A DNA stretch of 64,000 nt from Fictibacillus terranigra (GCF_030412265.1 NZ_JAUHLN010000001.1:1178001-1242000), one strand, 5' to 3'; positions 26,587 through 35,644 are shown, counted from the stretch's first letter. Numbers and translations: made by a program. Notes: generated from the sequence alone by a model not told the origin.

Positions 26587-27792
26587 ATGCAATATAATCA
26601 CATTGTTATCCGTTTTGGGGAATTATCATTAAAAGGAAAAAACCGAAGACATTTTGAAAGCCAGTTAAGGGAAACAGTGCGCAAAAAGCTATCTGTATTC
26701 CCAAATGCGGCTGTTCTGAAATCCTATGACCGAATCCTTGTAGAAATCAATGGAGAAGACCATGAGAAGATGATCGCAAAGCTTCAGGAGGTTTTTGGAA
26801 TTCATGCTATAAGTCTGGCGATCCGAACGGAGAGTGAAATTGAAGCAATCAAGGAAGCTGCATTGGCCGCTTTTCTTGAAAATGAAACCGCTCCAAAAAC
26901 GTTCAAGGTTTCTGCACGCAGAAGCGATAAGCATTTTCCCATCGGTTCAATGGAACTCAACCGCCATGTTGGGGGATATATTTTAAGCCACACGGATAAT
27001 GTTTCAGTCGATGTCCATCATCCCGATGTTGATGTCAAAGTAGAAGTAAAAGATAATGGTACGTTCATTAGTTGTAAAACTTATCCTGGTGCTGGAGGAT
27101 TGCCGATTGGGGTGGGCGGGAAAGCGATACTGATGCTTTCCGGAGGAATTGACAGCCCAGTGGCCGGATATTTGACGATGAAACGCGGCGTGCGTTTGGA
27201 AGCTGTCCATTTTCACAGTCCGCCGTTTACGAGTGACCGCGCAAAACAGAAAGCAGAGGATTTAATGCAGGAATTAACACGTTTTGGCGGTAAGATGAAG
27301 CTTCATGTGGTTCATTTTACAAAAATCCAGCAGATCATCAAAGAAAAAATTCCTGCAAGCTACAGCATGACCATTATGAGGCGCATGATGCTTCGCATTA
27401 CTGAACGTCTGGCAGAAGAAAGAAATGCGATGGCAATAGCAAATGGAGAAAACCTTGGACAGGTGGCAAGCCAGACAATGTACAGCATGCATACGATCAA
27501 TGAAGTCACGAACCTTCCGATCATCCGTCCGGTAGTGACGATGGATAAGCTGGAGATCATTGATATATCACAGAAGATCGGAACATATGATATTTCCATT
27601 CGTCCGTATGAGGACTGCTGCACCATTTTTGTGCCGGCCGCCCCTAAAACAAAACCAAAACGGGACAAAGCCAACCACTTTGAGCAAAACATCGACAACA
27701 TGGAAGAGCTGATCGAAGAGGCTTTATCCACAATAGAAACCATTTCTTTTGAAGAACAAAAAGAATCAAAGGAATTTGAGGACTTATTTTAA
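26587..27792 (+). CDS. thiI: tRNA 4-thiouridine synthetase ThiI
   Basis: Adenylates and thiolates U8 of tRNA, and may contribute to thiamine thiazole synthesis. 401 residues: ferredoxin-like and THUMP domains (about 1-165), then the PP-loop ATPase with SGGIDSP (185-191). The C-terminal rhodanese domain of the E. coli protein is absent, as in B. subtilis, so persulfide must come directly from NifZ encoded just upstream. The short intergenic distance suggests translational coupling. Terminator follows. Confidence 0.95.
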   Translation: MQYNHIVIRFGELSLKGKNRRHFESQLRETVRKKLSVFPNAAVLKSYDRILVEINGEDHEKMIAKLQEVFGIHAISLAIRTESEIEAIKEAALAAFLENETAPKTFKVSARRSDKHFPIGSMELNRHVGGYILSHTDNVSVDVHHPDVDVKVEVKDNGTFISCKTYPGAGGLPIGVGGKAILMLSGGIDSPVAGYLTMKRGVRLEAVHFHSPPFTSDRAKQKAEDLMQELTRFGGKMKLHVVHFTKIQQIIKEKIPASYSMTIMRRMMLRITERLAEERNAMAIANGENLGQVASQTMYSMHTINEVTNLPIIRPVVTMDKLEIIDISQKIGTYDISIRPYEDCCTIFVPAAPKTKPKRDKANHFEQNIDNMEELIEEALSTIETISFEEQKESKEFEDLF

Positions 27793-27797
27793 TATGT

Positions 27798-27831
27798 AAA
27801 ACAGGAGCGGGCAGCAGCCCGCTCCTGTTTT
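27798..27831 (+). terminator. Terminator of nifZ-thiI
   Basis: A perfect 14-bp stem (27799-27812 with 27817-27830), 4-base loop, flanked by A- and T-tracts. Confidence 0.88.
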
Positions 27832-27858
27832 ATGTTTCATCAGTCTCAATTCGTAATG

Positions 27859-27887
27859 TTAAAAATATTAAAAAAATAAGGTATACT
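27859..27887 (+). promoter_or_regulatory. Sigma-A promoter of mbcS
   Basis: TTAAAA (27859-27864), a 17-base spacer and TATACT (27882-27887). Confidence 0.6.
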
Positions 27888-27934
27888 AGAGTTGAAGAAT
27901 CAGGTTTGCATACATATAGAGGAGGATTTTGGTA

Positions 27935-29521
27935 ATGGACAATCTTTTGGAATTACAAGCACCGCCCGTCTATAATGTAACAGAGGAAATGGAGCAATTT
28001 GCACACGATTCGTCTCGAAAAGCATTGATCTGGAAAGATGATCGAGGGGTCATCAAGGAAGTGACCTACAAAGAACTTTTCGACGCATGCAACAAAACGG
28101 CAAATGCGCTTAAAAAGCTCGGCTTGTCTAAAGGGGACAGAACGCTTGTTGTGATGCCCCGAAAGATAGAAACGTATGTCGTATATCTCGCATGCCTGAA
28201 AGCCGGTATCGTCGTTATTCCATCTTCAGAGATGCTTCGGCCAAAGGATTTAAGCTATCGGATCAGCCACAGTGAAGCAAAGGCGGTTATTTCTGACCTT
28301 GCTTTTGTTGCCAGTATCGATGCCATCGAGGAAGATTTGCCTTCACTCCAACACAAACTGTCTGTAGGCGGAAGCTTGACCGGATGGTCGTCACTTGATG
28401 ACTTATCATTGAATGAAAGCGATTTCTATGAAGGGGAGAGGACAGAAAAGGAGGATATGGCCTTTTTATCCTATACATCCGGAACGACAGGGCAGCCAAA
28501 AGGTGCTGTCCATACACACGGCTGGGCCTTTGCCCATTTAAGGACAGCTGCAAAAGGGTGGCTGGGCATAAAAGAAGGGGATAAAGTGTGGGCAACCGCA
28601 GGTCCTGGCTGGCAAAAATGGATATGGAGCCCCTTTGTTTCGGTGTTAGGCTGTGGAGCAACCGGCTTTGTATATAGCGGAAAATTTGATCCTTCAACAT
28701 ACCTCCATTTATTGCAGGAACAAGAAATTTCTGTTCTGTGCTGTACACCGACCGAATATCGCCTGATGGCAAAAGCGGATGGTCTGGAAAAGTACTCGCT
28801 GCCTCATTTGCGCAGTGCGGTTTCTGCAGGCGAGCCGCTGAACCGTGAAGTGATCGATACATTTGTCCGCTGTTTCAATGTGACCGTTAGGGATGGGTAT
28901 GGTCAAACGGAAAATACGCTTCTTGTCGGGATGATGGACGGAATGGAGCTTCGCCCGGGTTCCATGGGAAAACCGACACCAGGGAACCGAGTGGACATCA
29001 TCAATGAGGACGGGGTGCCCGCCGGAATCGGCGAGGTTGGGGATATCGCTGTGCACCAAAGTTCACCATCCCTTTTTAAAACCTATTATAAGGATCCGGA
29101 AAGAACGAAACGTGCGTTCCGGGGCGAGTATTACCTAACGGGTGACAAAGCGAAGAAAGACGCTGATGGATATTTCTGGTTTGAAGGCAGGAGCGATGAT
29201 ATTATTATCAGTTCAGGCTATACGATCGGACCATTCGAGGTGGAAGATGCGCTGGTTAAACACCCGGCTGTCAAAGAATGTGCGGTTGTAGCCAGCCCTG
29301 ATGAGATCAGAGGCCATATCGTAAAAGCCTATGTGGTGCTGAAGGATGAGAAACTGCAGGCTGAGGAAGGCTTAATAAAGGATTTGCAGGAGCATGTGAA
29401 GTCATTAACCGCTCCATATAAATACCCCCGCCGTATAGAATTTGTTTCTGATCTGCCAAAAACGACATCCGGAAAAATACGCCGCATCGAACTGCGCGAA
29501 AAAGAAGTAAAAGGCAGTTAA
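27935..29521 (+). CDS. mbcS: Acyl-CoA synthetase MbcS (YtcI)
   Basis: ANL-superfamily ligase of 528 residues. The corresponding B. subtilis gene (ytcI/mbcS) makes branched short-chain acyl-CoA such as 2-methylbutyryl-CoA from the free acid, supplying primers for branched fatty acids. Visible are the P-loop SYTSGTTGQPKG (about 179-190), DGYGQTE (about 318-324) and the catalytic lysine in PKTTSGK (Lys514). ATG 27935 lies nine bases after GGAGG; a TTG two codons earlier is too close to it. Medium-chain acyl substrates are possible. In B. subtilis sspA lies between thiI and this gene, and it is not present here. Confidence 0.88.
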   Translation: MDNLLELQAPPVYNVTEEMEQFAHDSSRKALIWKDDRGVIKEVTYKELFDACNKTANALKKLGLSKGDRTLVVMPRKIETYVVYLACLKAGIVVIPSSEMLRPKDLSYRISHSEAKAVISDLAFVASIDAIEEDLPSLQHKLSVGGSLTGWSSLDDLSLNESDFYEGERTEKEDMAFLSYTSGTTGQPKGAVHTHGWAFAHLRTAAKGWLGIKEGDKVWATAGPGWQKWIWSPFVSVLGCGATGFVYSGKFDPSTYLHLLQEQEISVLCCTPTEYRLMAKADGLEKYSLPHLRSAVSAGEPLNREVIDTFVRCFNVTVRDGYGQTENTLLVGMMDGMELRPGSMGKPTPGNRVDIINEDGVPAGIGEVGDIAVHQSSPSLFKTYYKDPERTKRAFRGEYYLTGDKAKKDADGYFWFEGRSDDIIISSGYTIGPFEVEDALVKHPAVKECAVVASPDEIRGHIVKAYVVLKDEKLQAEEGLIKDLQEHVKSLTAPYKYPRRIEFVSDLPKTTSGKIRRIELREKEVKGS

Positions 29522-29526
29522 TAATG

Positions 29527-29553
29527 AGGGCAGGCAAAAAGGCCTGCCTTTTT
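29527..29553 (+). terminator. Terminator of mbcS
   Basis: Stem GGCAGGC (29529-29535) with GCCTGCC (29542-29548), then T-run. Confidence 0.85.
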
Positions 29554-29599
29554 ATATTCGAAAATAGATGGTTCATTTCACTAGTTAAAGAGGTGTGGC

Positions 29600-31198
29600 A
29601 TGGGAACTTTATATTGTAATGGCAACATATATACGCTTGTGCAAGAAGGTGAGACTGTAGAAGCCGTCTATGTGGAAGGAAAGACCATCACAGAGACAGG
29701 AACAGTACAATCGCTGCTAAAAAAGTACGGAGATCAATTGGAATCTACCATTGATCTGGGTGGCGCTACGATGTTTCCAGGTTTTGTTGACAGCCATCTT
29801 CACATCATTGGACATGGAGAGAAACTGCTCAGACGGGATCTCTCTCATTTTACTTCAGCAGAAGAGATGGGGGGGTTTCTAAAAAGCGAAGCAGAAAAAG
29901 AATATCCGGGAAATTGGATCATTGGTGATGGATGGAATGAAAATAATTTTCTGGACAGAAAAATTTTTCATAGACTCGAGCTTGATGAGCTGGTTCCACA
30001 GCATCCAATGCTCCTTTCACGTGTGTGCCGCCATGCTTTTTTGGCAAACAGCAAAGCCTTGGAACTGGCAGGGATTACGAAAGAGACAGAAAATCCCCCG
30101 GGAGGCATTATCGTCCGTGATGAAAACGGCGAGGCAACAGGATACCTTTTAGACAGCGCTGCAGACCTCGTTAAAAAGGCTGTGCCCACAGTAACCGAAG
30201 AATACATATCGAATGCATTGGCTGCATCTGTTCATGATCTGATCTCGCTCGGGCTTACCGGGGGACATACTGAAGACTTGGGGTATTATGGGGGGTTTGA
30301 GAAAACAGCATCCGCATTCAAGGAAGTGCTGAATGGAAATTCTGTAAAATTCAAGGCCCATCTGCTTGTTCATCATAGTGTGGCCAGTGATTATCGCCAG
30401 TCCAATTTTTCAAAAAATGAATCTCCGTATATTGAGTTTGGAGCTATGAAAATCTTCAGTGATGGCGCATTCGGAGGCCGAACCGCACTATTAAGCAGAC
30501 CCTACAATGATGCGCCGGATATATCAGGAGTAGCCATCCATCAGCCCGAGGAGTTAAAGGATCTCGTAAAAAAAGCAAGAACACTTAACATGGCTGTCGC
30601 TGTTCATACGATAGGAGATTTATCTTTAGAGTATACCCTGGAAGCGATCCGTTCCCATCCCGCCGTAACCGAAGAGCGGGACAGAATCATTCATGCGGGG
30701 CTCGTCCGGCCGGATCTGATTGAGCAGATGAAGCAGCTTCCGATCGTCATTGACATCCAGCCAAGCTTTGTTCCTTCTGATTTTCCATGGCTCATCGAAC
30801 GGTTAGGCCTGGAACGTATTCCTTATGCTCTGGCTTGGAAAACTTTATTGGACCATGGCCTCCATTGTGCAGGAGGATCAGATGCTCCGATCGAGGCGGT
30901 GAATCCATTAGAGGGCATCTATGCGGCAGTTACTAGAAGAAAACCGGATGAAACCCATGAAGGCTATCAGAAGGAAGAAAAGCTCACAGCCTACCAAGCC
31001 GTTGAGCTCTATACAAAAGGAAGTGCCTACGCGATCAATAAAGAACATTCAAGAGGAAGGATTGAAGCTGGATTTGATGCAGATTTTACGGTGCTGGACA
31101 AGGATATCCTTACTGGTGGCCCGGAACTCATTCTCGAAGCAAAAGTCCTTTACACGATCATCGATAATTCCATTCAGTACAGAGCTTTTCATCGCTAA
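29600..31198 (+). CDS. ytcJ: YtcJ-like amidohydrolase (amidohydrolase family 3)
   Basis: Predicted metal-dependent hydrolase of 532 residues. An N-terminal beta-sandwich segment precedes the TIM-barrel metal motif SHLHIIGHG (about residues 65-73). Later come KIFSDGAFGGR, VAVHTIGD, IHAG and GSDAPIE, which are typical YtcJ/amidohydrolase-3 elements. The natural substrate is unknown for the family. AGAGGTG precedes the ATG. It follows mbcS as in B. subtilis but is separated by a terminator. It is convergent with nadK2. Confidence 0.9.
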   Translation: MGTLYCNGNIYTLVQEGETVEAVYVEGKTITETGTVQSLLKKYGDQLESTIDLGGATMFPGFVDSHLHIIGHGEKLLRRDLSHFTSAEEMGGFLKSEAEKEYPGNWIIGDGWNENNFLDRKIFHRLELDELVPQHPMLLSRVCRHAFLANSKALELAGITKETENPPGGIIVRDENGEATGYLLDSAADLVKKAVPTVTEEYISNALAASVHDLISLGLTGGHTEDLGYYGGFEKTASAFKEVLNGNSVKFKAHLLVHHSVASDYRQSNFSKNESPYIEFGAMKIFSDGAFGGRTALLSRPYNDAPDISGVAIHQPEELKDLVKKARTLNMAVAVHTIGDLSLEYTLEAIRSHPAVTEERDRIIHAGLVRPDLIEQMKQLPIVIDIQPSFVPSDFPWLIERLGLERIPYALAWKTLLDHGLHCAGGSDAPIEAVNPLEGIYAAVTRRKPDETHEGYQKEEKLTAYQAVELYTKGSAYAINKEHSRGRIEAGFDADFTVLDKDILTGGPELILEAKVLYTIIDNSIQYRAFHR

Positions 31199-31206
31199 AA
31201 TATAAA

Positions 31207-31247
31207 CAGACAAAAAAGCCCGCAGAAACTGCGGGCTTTTTTGTCTG
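31207..31247. terminator. Bidirectional terminator between ytcJ and nadK2
   Basis: A perfect 19-bp stem (31207-31225 with 31229-31247) with a 3-base loop. It contains A6 and T6 tracts, so it works in both directions. Confidence 0.9.
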
Positions 31248-31259
31248 TTCTGATTGTGG

Positions 31260-32063
31260 TTACAGGAAACTTCTCCTGACCTTATGCCAAAATGAATTAT
31301 CCTTAAGTTTCACTGTTTTTACTTTTCGATCGGACAGCTCAAATCGAATGATTTCTGAGTGCCTGATGCTTAAAGCTTCATTATCAATGCCGATGATCGG
31401 ATACTGGTTATTGTCCTGTTCGAACTTAAAAGTCAGCTTTCTCTCACTGCTTAATAGAAAGGAAGAACCAAGCGTCCGGTAAAGGTTATTGTTTAATGAT
31501 GCCATCTCGCTCACCTGATAGCACTGCAGCTTTGGATCGACGACCGCACCGGTGACTGATTTATTGTATGCCGTGCTCCCGGTGGGAGTGGATACGATCA
31601 TTCCGTCTCCTCTAAAGGTTTCAAAGTACAGATCATCAATGAATACATCCATTGCAAACGTCTTGATGACGGAGGAGCGGATGGAGCATTCGTTCAGGCA
31701 AAAAAACGTTGAATCATCATAGTCCATCGTTACAGCCAATGTTGGATATTTTCGTACTTCCACCTGGTGGTTGTCCATAGCGGAGCTCATTCCCTGGTGA
31801 TCATCTATTTTAAAGTCGCAGTAAAATCCGAGTTCTCCCGTACTGACACCGACATACAAGCAATCTTCGCGAAAGCCTGTTTTTCTTACGGCTTGTAAAA
31901 AGGCACCATCCCCTCCAATAGAAGCGATGATATTGGCTTGCTTATGGTCATCCACGATCTTAAATTCATAATTTTCAGCAAGAGTAAGTAAAGGGTCCAC
32001 TTTTTTTAATACTTCATCTTCCTGTTTATAGAACAAGTATAAATTTCTGCGTTCGTCTGCCAT
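31260..32063 (-). CDS. nadK2: NAD kinase 2 (PpnKB/YtdI)
   Basis: Phosphorylates NAD to NADP. 267 residues with the signature GGDGAFL (50-56), the conserved NE/S motif FCLNECSIRS (about 123-132) and the Gly-rich TPTGSTAYN (about 163-171). B. subtilis has two NAD kinases; length and neighbourhood match YtdI (NadK2). An AGGAGG site precedes the ATG. Convergent with ytcJ, divergent from ytfI. Confidence 0.93.
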   Translation of the reverse strand: MADERRNLYLFYKQEDEVLKKVDPLLTLAENYEFKIVDDHKQANIIASIGGDGAFLQAVRKTGFREDCLYVGVSTGELGFYCDFKIDDHQGMSSAMDNHQVEVRKYPTLAVTMDYDDSTFFCLNECSIRSSVIKTFAMDVFIDDLYFETFRGDGMIVSTPTGSTAYNKSVTGAVVDPKLQCYQVSEMASLNNNLYRTLGSSFLLSSERKLTFKFEQDNNQYPIIGIDNEALSIRHSEIIRFELSDRKVKTVKLKDNSFWHKVRRSFL

Positions 32064-32145
32064 GTAAAGGCCTCCTGTGGAAATGTGTCTGTCACAGTAT
32101 CAACTTCTACTTTCTTTTATGAATTCCTTTTGTTAATCGAAACAG

Positions 32146-32174
32146 GTTTATTTTTTCTCACCCAGACCATAATG
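32146..32174 (+). promoter_or_regulatory. Candidate forespore (sigma-G/F-like) promoter of ytfI-gerW
   Basis: GTTTA (32146-32150), a 17-base spacer and CATAATG (32168-32174) resemble the sigma-G pattern GHATR-N18-CATNMTA with two mismatches. gerW (ytfJ) is forespore-expressed in B. subtilis, which makes the site plausible. Confidence 0.35.
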
Positions 32175-32196
32175 AGAATGAAAGGAAGTATGGCCT

Positions 32197-32877
32197 GTGA
32201 TGATTTTTTTTATTGTGCTTTTTATTTTATTGCTTCTATTTATTGTTCTTTTGTTTTCGACCGTACACGTATCCTTTTTATATTCTCATCAAGGGGACGA
32301 TGATTTTTTGCGGCTCAAAGTGTCAGTTTGGAAATTTATTTCTTATTCTTTTGCTGTGCCAGAAGTTAAAGTCAATACTTCCGAAAAAAAGATTGAAGTC
32401 AAGGAAAAATCAAAAGGAACTACTGGCGCTAAACGTAAAAAAACAAAGATAACCGTACAGACCATTAAGGAAAACTACAAAAAATACAGCCGGCTCCTTG
32501 TTCAGGTTACGGGGTTCTATCGAATCCTCAGGCGCTTTTTGAAGAAAGTAAAAATTTCAGAGGTAAGGTGGGACAGCAGGTTTGGGTTGGGTGATGCAGC
32601 ATCAACCGCTGTTGCTTCAGGTGCGATCTGGGCCCTAAAAGGAAATGTGCTCGGCATATTATCACACTTTGTCTCTTTAAAAGGCGTTCCTTCCATTCAG
32701 GTCATACCTGTATATCAAGGCACTCTTACGCAAACCAGGCTATCCTGTATGATTTCTTTTAAAATCGGGCATGCTATTGTCGTCATGTTACAGATGTTGA
32801 AACATTGGAGAAAAATAAGCTCCAGCAAAAACAAGAAATCTAAAAAATATATAGCAGGAGGAACATCACATGTCTGA
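32197..32877 (+). CDS. ytfI: YtfI, DUF2953 membrane protein
   Basis: The 226-residue protein has a strongly hydrophobic N-terminus (about residues 1-25). A basic, partly amphipathic domain follows with AAATAVASGAIWAL-like small-residue segments, matching DUF2953. Function is unknown. In B. subtilis ytfI is co-transcribed with ytfJ during sporulation. GTG 32197 has AAAGGAAG eight bases upstream; the next codon is ATG. Its end overlaps gerW by eight bases, implying translational coupling. Confidence 0.85.
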   Translation: MMIFFIVLFILLLLFIVLLFSTVHVSFLYSHQGDDDFLRLKVSVWKFISYSFAVPEVKVNTSEKKIEVKEKSKGTTGAKRKKTKITVQTIKENYKKYSRLLVQVTGFYRILRRFLKKVKISEVRWDSRFGLGDAASTAVASGAIWALKGNVLGILSHFVSLKGVPSIQVIPVYQGTLTQTRLSCMISFKIGHAIVVMLQMLKHWRKISSSKNKKSKKYIAGGTSHV

Positions 32878-33340
32878 GCATCCTATTGAAGGCCTTATGA
32901 AGACGGCAATGGAAAATTTGAAGCAAATGATCGATGTGAACACGATTATCGGCGATCCTGTAGAAACGCCGGATGGCAGTGTGATCTTGACCGTTTCTAA
33001 GGTAGGTTTTGGTTTTGCAGCAGGAGGAAGCGAATTCAACAACAGTGATCAGCAAAACCACGGAGGCGGCCAGCAGCAGGGACAGAATTCCGGAGAGGAA
33101 CTTCCTTTTGGCGGAGGAAGCGGCGGAGGTGTTTCAATTACTCCAATCGCGTTCTTAATCGTTGGTTCTACAGGCGTAAAAACCATTCACCTGGATAATA
33201 GCACTCATCTTTATGAACGCCTGCTTGACCTGGCTCCAGGAGTGGTGGAGAAGATCCAGCATATGATGAACAACAAGAACAGACAAAATGTTCAGCAGAA
33301 CCAGCAGCAGAATCAGAACCAGCAGCAGAACCCTTTCTAA
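32870..33340 (+). CDS. gerW: Spore germination protein GerW (YtfJ)
   Basis: Sporulation protein of 156 residues reported in B. subtilis to be needed for the L-alanine germination response. It has an N-terminal helix with the conserved HPIEGLMKTAM, the motif TPDGSVILTVSKVGFGFAAGG in two parts (about 38-58), a Gly-rich stretch and GVSITPIAFL (about 88-97). It ends in a Gln/Asn-rich tail (about 137-156). AGGAGG precedes the ATG inside ytfI. Terminator follows. Confidence 0.92.
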   Translation: MSEHPIEGLMKTAMENLKQMIDVNTIIGDPVETPDGSVILTVSKVGFGFAAGGSEFNNSDQQNHGGGQQQGQNSGEELPFGGGSGGGVSITPIAFLIVGSTGVKTIHLDNSTHLYERLLDLAPGVVEKIQHMMNNKNRQNVQQNQQQNQNQQQNPF

Positions 33341-33369
33341 GTTAACTGTTTTAGCAGTTAGCTTTTTTC
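33340..33369 (+). terminator. Terminator of ytfI-gerW
   Basis: AGTTAACTG (33340-33348) with CAGTTAGCT (33355-33363, one wobble), then T6. It begins at the gerW stop codon. Confidence 0.75.
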
Positions 33370-33443
33370 TTTGGGGCATCGTTTCATCACTTAATCCAGC
33401 TTCAATTGGACAAAAGCCTGGTCATTTCAGCATTACATTTTAT

Positions 33444-33472
33444 TTGCACATTCGCGGTCTTCGCTTTATTAT
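33444..33472 (+). promoter_or_regulatory. Sigma-A promoter of tpx
   Basis: TTGCAC (33444-33449), a 17-base spacer and TATTAT (33467-33472). Confidence 0.75.
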
Positions 33473-33508
33473 GAAACATGTACATAATTAAATAAAGGAG
33501 GCTTTTTC

Positions 33509-34006
33509 ATGGGAGTAACATTTAAGGAAAAACCAGTTACGCTGGCAGGCAAGCAAGTGAAGGTTGGTGACCAGGCTCCAGATTTCAAGGTGCTTGCCAA
33601 CGACCTCTCAGAAGTGACGTTAGCAAATTCAAAGGGGTCTGTTCGATTGATCTCTGTTGTGCCTTCTGTCGATACAGGCGTTTGTGATGCGCAGACCCGC
33701 CGTTTTAACGAAGAAGCATCCAAGCTCGACAATGTTAAGGTCTTAACCATCTCTGTTGATCTGCCTTTCGCCCAGAAACGCTGGTGCGCTGCTGCAGGTG
33801 TAGAGAACGTGCAGACCCTTTCCGATCACCGTGATTTGTCATTCGGCCAAGCATACGGTGTAGCGATCGAAGAATTACGCCTTCTTGCAAGGGCTGTTTT
33901 TGTGGTGGATAGTTCAGACAAAATCACGTATGTGGAATATGTGGATGAAGTAACAAACCACCCAAATTACGAAGCTGCTATCGAAGCTGCAAAAGCTGCT
34001 AATTAA
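33509..34006 (+). CDS. tpx: Thiol peroxidase Tpx
   Basis: Atypical two-cysteine peroxiredoxin that reduces hydrogen peroxide and alkyl hydroperoxides with thioredoxin. 165 residues, with the peroxidatic cysteine Cys59 in [14 protein letters not shown] and the resolving Cys93 in [14 protein letters not shown] site precedes the ATG. Monocistronic by promoter and terminator. Next to ytxK and ackA as in B. subtilis. Confidence 0.96.
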   Translation: MGVTFKEKPVTLAGKQVKVGDQAPDFKVLANDLSEVTLANSKGSVRLISVVPSVDTGVCDAQTRRFNEEASKLDNVKVLTISVDLPFAQKRWCAAAGVENVQTLSDHRDLSFGQAYGVAIEELRLLARAVFVVDSSDKITYVEYVDEVTNHPNYEAAIEAAKAAN

Positions 34007-34010
34007 ACAA

Positions 34011-34042
34011 AAAGACTCCGGACGCTTGCTCCGGAGTTTTTT
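34011..34042 (+). terminator. Terminator of tpx
   Basis: Stem ACTCCGGA (34015-34022) with TCCGGAGT (34030-34037), then T-run. Confidence 0.88.
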
Positions 34043-34116
34043 AACGGTGTTCCATCTCCCATAAACGCTTCATTGAACAATAGAGAACCAGCTGTAAGGA
34101 TATAGGAGGAAATAAG

Positions 34117-35109
34117 ATGAGCAGCCTTTCAAACATAGAAAAGCTTTTTACAGTGATTGACCAATCATCTGAGAGAATTAAGCAAGAAGAAGAAGTAACC
34201 TATCTCGACGCGCTTGTGGAAACAGGTGAAAACTTGTTCCATCAAGAGATACCGGACGAGGTTTCGCAAATAACGAAAGCCTTCTTAGAAAAAGAATACG
34301 CAAAGATCAATCTTGATGCGATGGAAGCGGAAGAAATCAGAAAAGCCTTTCAGCTCGCTGTTTTAAAAGGGATGAAGGAAGCCATCCAGCCGCATCATGC
34401 GATGACACCAGATGCAGTAGGCTTATTTGTCGGATATCTTGTACAAAAACTCATGCAGCAGAAAAAAGAATTCGTGATTCTCGATCCCGCAGCCGGATCA
34501 GGAAACCTGCTGACTACGGTGTTGAATCAATTTGGCGAGGGCGTTAAAAGCTTCGGAGTTGAAGTGGACGAAACACTTCTTCGTTTGGCCTGGATCATAT
34601 CCAATCTGCAGAAGCATAACGTGGAATTTTATCATCAGGACAGCATCAAGCCTCTATATGTGGACCCTGTTGAAATCGTAGTGTCCGATCTGCCGGTCGG
34701 ATTTTATCCTGACGATGACACAGCTAAGGAGTTCAAGGTGTTTTCAGAAAAGGGACATACTTACACACACCATTTAATTATCGAACAAAGCATCAATTAT
34801 TTAAAAGATTCAGGCTTTGGCGTGTTCCTCGTGCCGAATTCATTGTTTTCAAGCGAACAAGCCCCTTTGCTTCAAGCTATGCTGAAGGAACGTGCAGTAA
34901 TTTTGGGGATGATCCAGCTGCCCATGTCACTCTTTAAACAGGAAAGCCAGGCCAAAAGCATCGTTCTGCTGCAAAAAAACGGAGAACAAACCATCAAACC
35001 AAAGCACGCCCTGCTTGTTGATCTTCCGTCCTTTTCTAAAAAACAAGCGATGGCGAGCGTAATGAGCCAGATGAACCAGTGGTTTAGCACCGAACTAACA
35101 CGCTCATGA
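34117..35109 (+). CDS. ytxK: Class I SAM-dependent methyltransferase YtxK
   Basis: Putative N6-adenine-type methyltransferase of 330 residues. An N-terminal helical domain (about 1-105) precedes the SAM-binding motif ILDPAAGSGNLLT (about 124-136). The motif IV equivalent is SDLPVGFYP (about 189-197), close to the DPPY/NPPY of DNA and RNA adenine methyltransferases. The target is not established. AGGAGG precedes the ATG. An insertion sequence has landed 22 bases after its stop, splitting its terminator and possibly lengthening its transcript. Confidence 0.9.
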   Translation: MSSLSNIEKLFTVIDQSSERIKQEEEVTYLDALVETGENLFHQEIPDEVSQITKAFLEKEYAKINLDAMEAEEIRKAFQLAVLKGMKEAIQPHHAMTPDAVGLFVGYLVQKLMQQKKEFVILDPAAGSGNLLTTVLNQFGEGVKSFGVEVDETLLRLAWIISNLQKHNVEFYHQDSIKPLYVDPVEIVVSDLPVGFYPDDDTAKEFKVFSEKGHTYTHHLIIEQSINYLKDSGFGVFLVPNSLFSSEQAPLLQAMLKERAVILGMIQLPMSLFKQESQAKSIVLLQKNGEQTIKPKHALLVDLPSFSKKQAMASVMSQMNQWFSTELTRS

Positions 35110-35110
35110 T

Positions 35111-35128
35111 AAAAAAGCCCCGGCTTCA
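35111..35128 (+). terminator. Left half of the ytxK terminator, interrupted by the IS
   Basis: AAAAAAGCCCCGGCTTCA. With the right half at 36601-36617 and the 3-base ATG as loop, it forms a hairpin followed by T7, with one bulge, one mismatch and two G-T pairs. The IS copy of ATG (35129-35131) follows directly. Confidence 0.7.
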
Positions 35129-35131
35129 ATG

Positions 35132-35156
35132 TAAACTGTACCCTGTGTAGTAGACA
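35132..35156 (+). repeat. Left terminal inverted repeat of the IS
   Basis: 20 of 25 positions match the complement of the right end; the first 12 are identical. Confidence 0.85.
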
Positions 35157-35188
35157 CTTAAAAAAAGTCTACTGCAGAGGGTCTTTTT

Positions 35189-35644
35189 ATGTACAATGAA
35201 GAAAAAATGGTACGGGAGAAGAGTATGAGTAAAAAATTATTCTCGAAAAAAGACATCGAGTTATTATCCAAAAATCCTTATGTAAAGTCAGTAAGCACCA
35301 AAGGAATTACCTATACAGACGAATTTAAAGAGATCTTTATCACTGAAAATAATCAGGGGAAGTTTCCGAGAGAGATCTTCGAAGATTGTGGATTTGATAT
35401 AGAGATTGTTGGAATGGAACGTATTAAGGCTGCGGCCAACAGGTGGCGATTGGCTTATCGTAATCAAGGTGTTATGGGACTCCGTGATACAAGGGCAGGC
35501 AATTCAGGCCGATCTAAGGACGGAGAGTTATCCGTCGAAGATAAGTTTGCTCGACTAGAGGCCGAAAATAATTTGTTGAAAGCAGAGAACGAACTATTAA
35601 AAAAGATTCGCTTTGCCGAAAGGGGTCAAAAGAAAAAGAAATAA
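35189..35644 (+). CDS. IS3-family transposase OrfA
   Basis: DNA-binding N-terminal transposase component of 151 residues. It has helix-turn-helix-like segments (TDEFKEIFITENNQGK and IKAAANRWRLAYRNQG) and a C-terminal leucine-zipper-like helix (LEAENNLLKAENELLKK, about residues 122-138). The ATG follows AGAGGGT; an internal ATG at 35225 is an alternative. The frame overlaps orfB (frame -1) around 35599-35644, where a slippery heptamer allows the OrfAB fusion. Confidence 0.88.
   Translation: MYNEEKMVREKSMSKKLFSKKDIELLSKNPYVKSVSTKGITYTDEFKEIFITENNQGKFPREIFEDCGFDIEIVGMERIKAAANRWRLAYRNQGVMGLRDTRAGNSGRSKDGELSVEDKFARLEAENNLLKAENELLKKIRFAERGQKKKK
35599..35605 (+). other. Programmed -1 ribosomal frameshift heptamer
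   Basis: In the orfA frame the bases read A-AAA-AAG (35599-35605), the standard slippery heptamer of IS3 elements. Shifting -1 here leads into an open frame that runs without stop into orfB and ends at 36561. The shifted stretch continues through a VSADQKFN-type IS150 OrfB N-terminus at about 35647. Confidence 0.8.

Noticed and set aside
33288-33491. 67-codon frame spanning the gerW end, its terminator and the tpx promoter
   Set aside because: Crosses a terminator and a promoter; translation looks like frameshifted gerW followed by noise.
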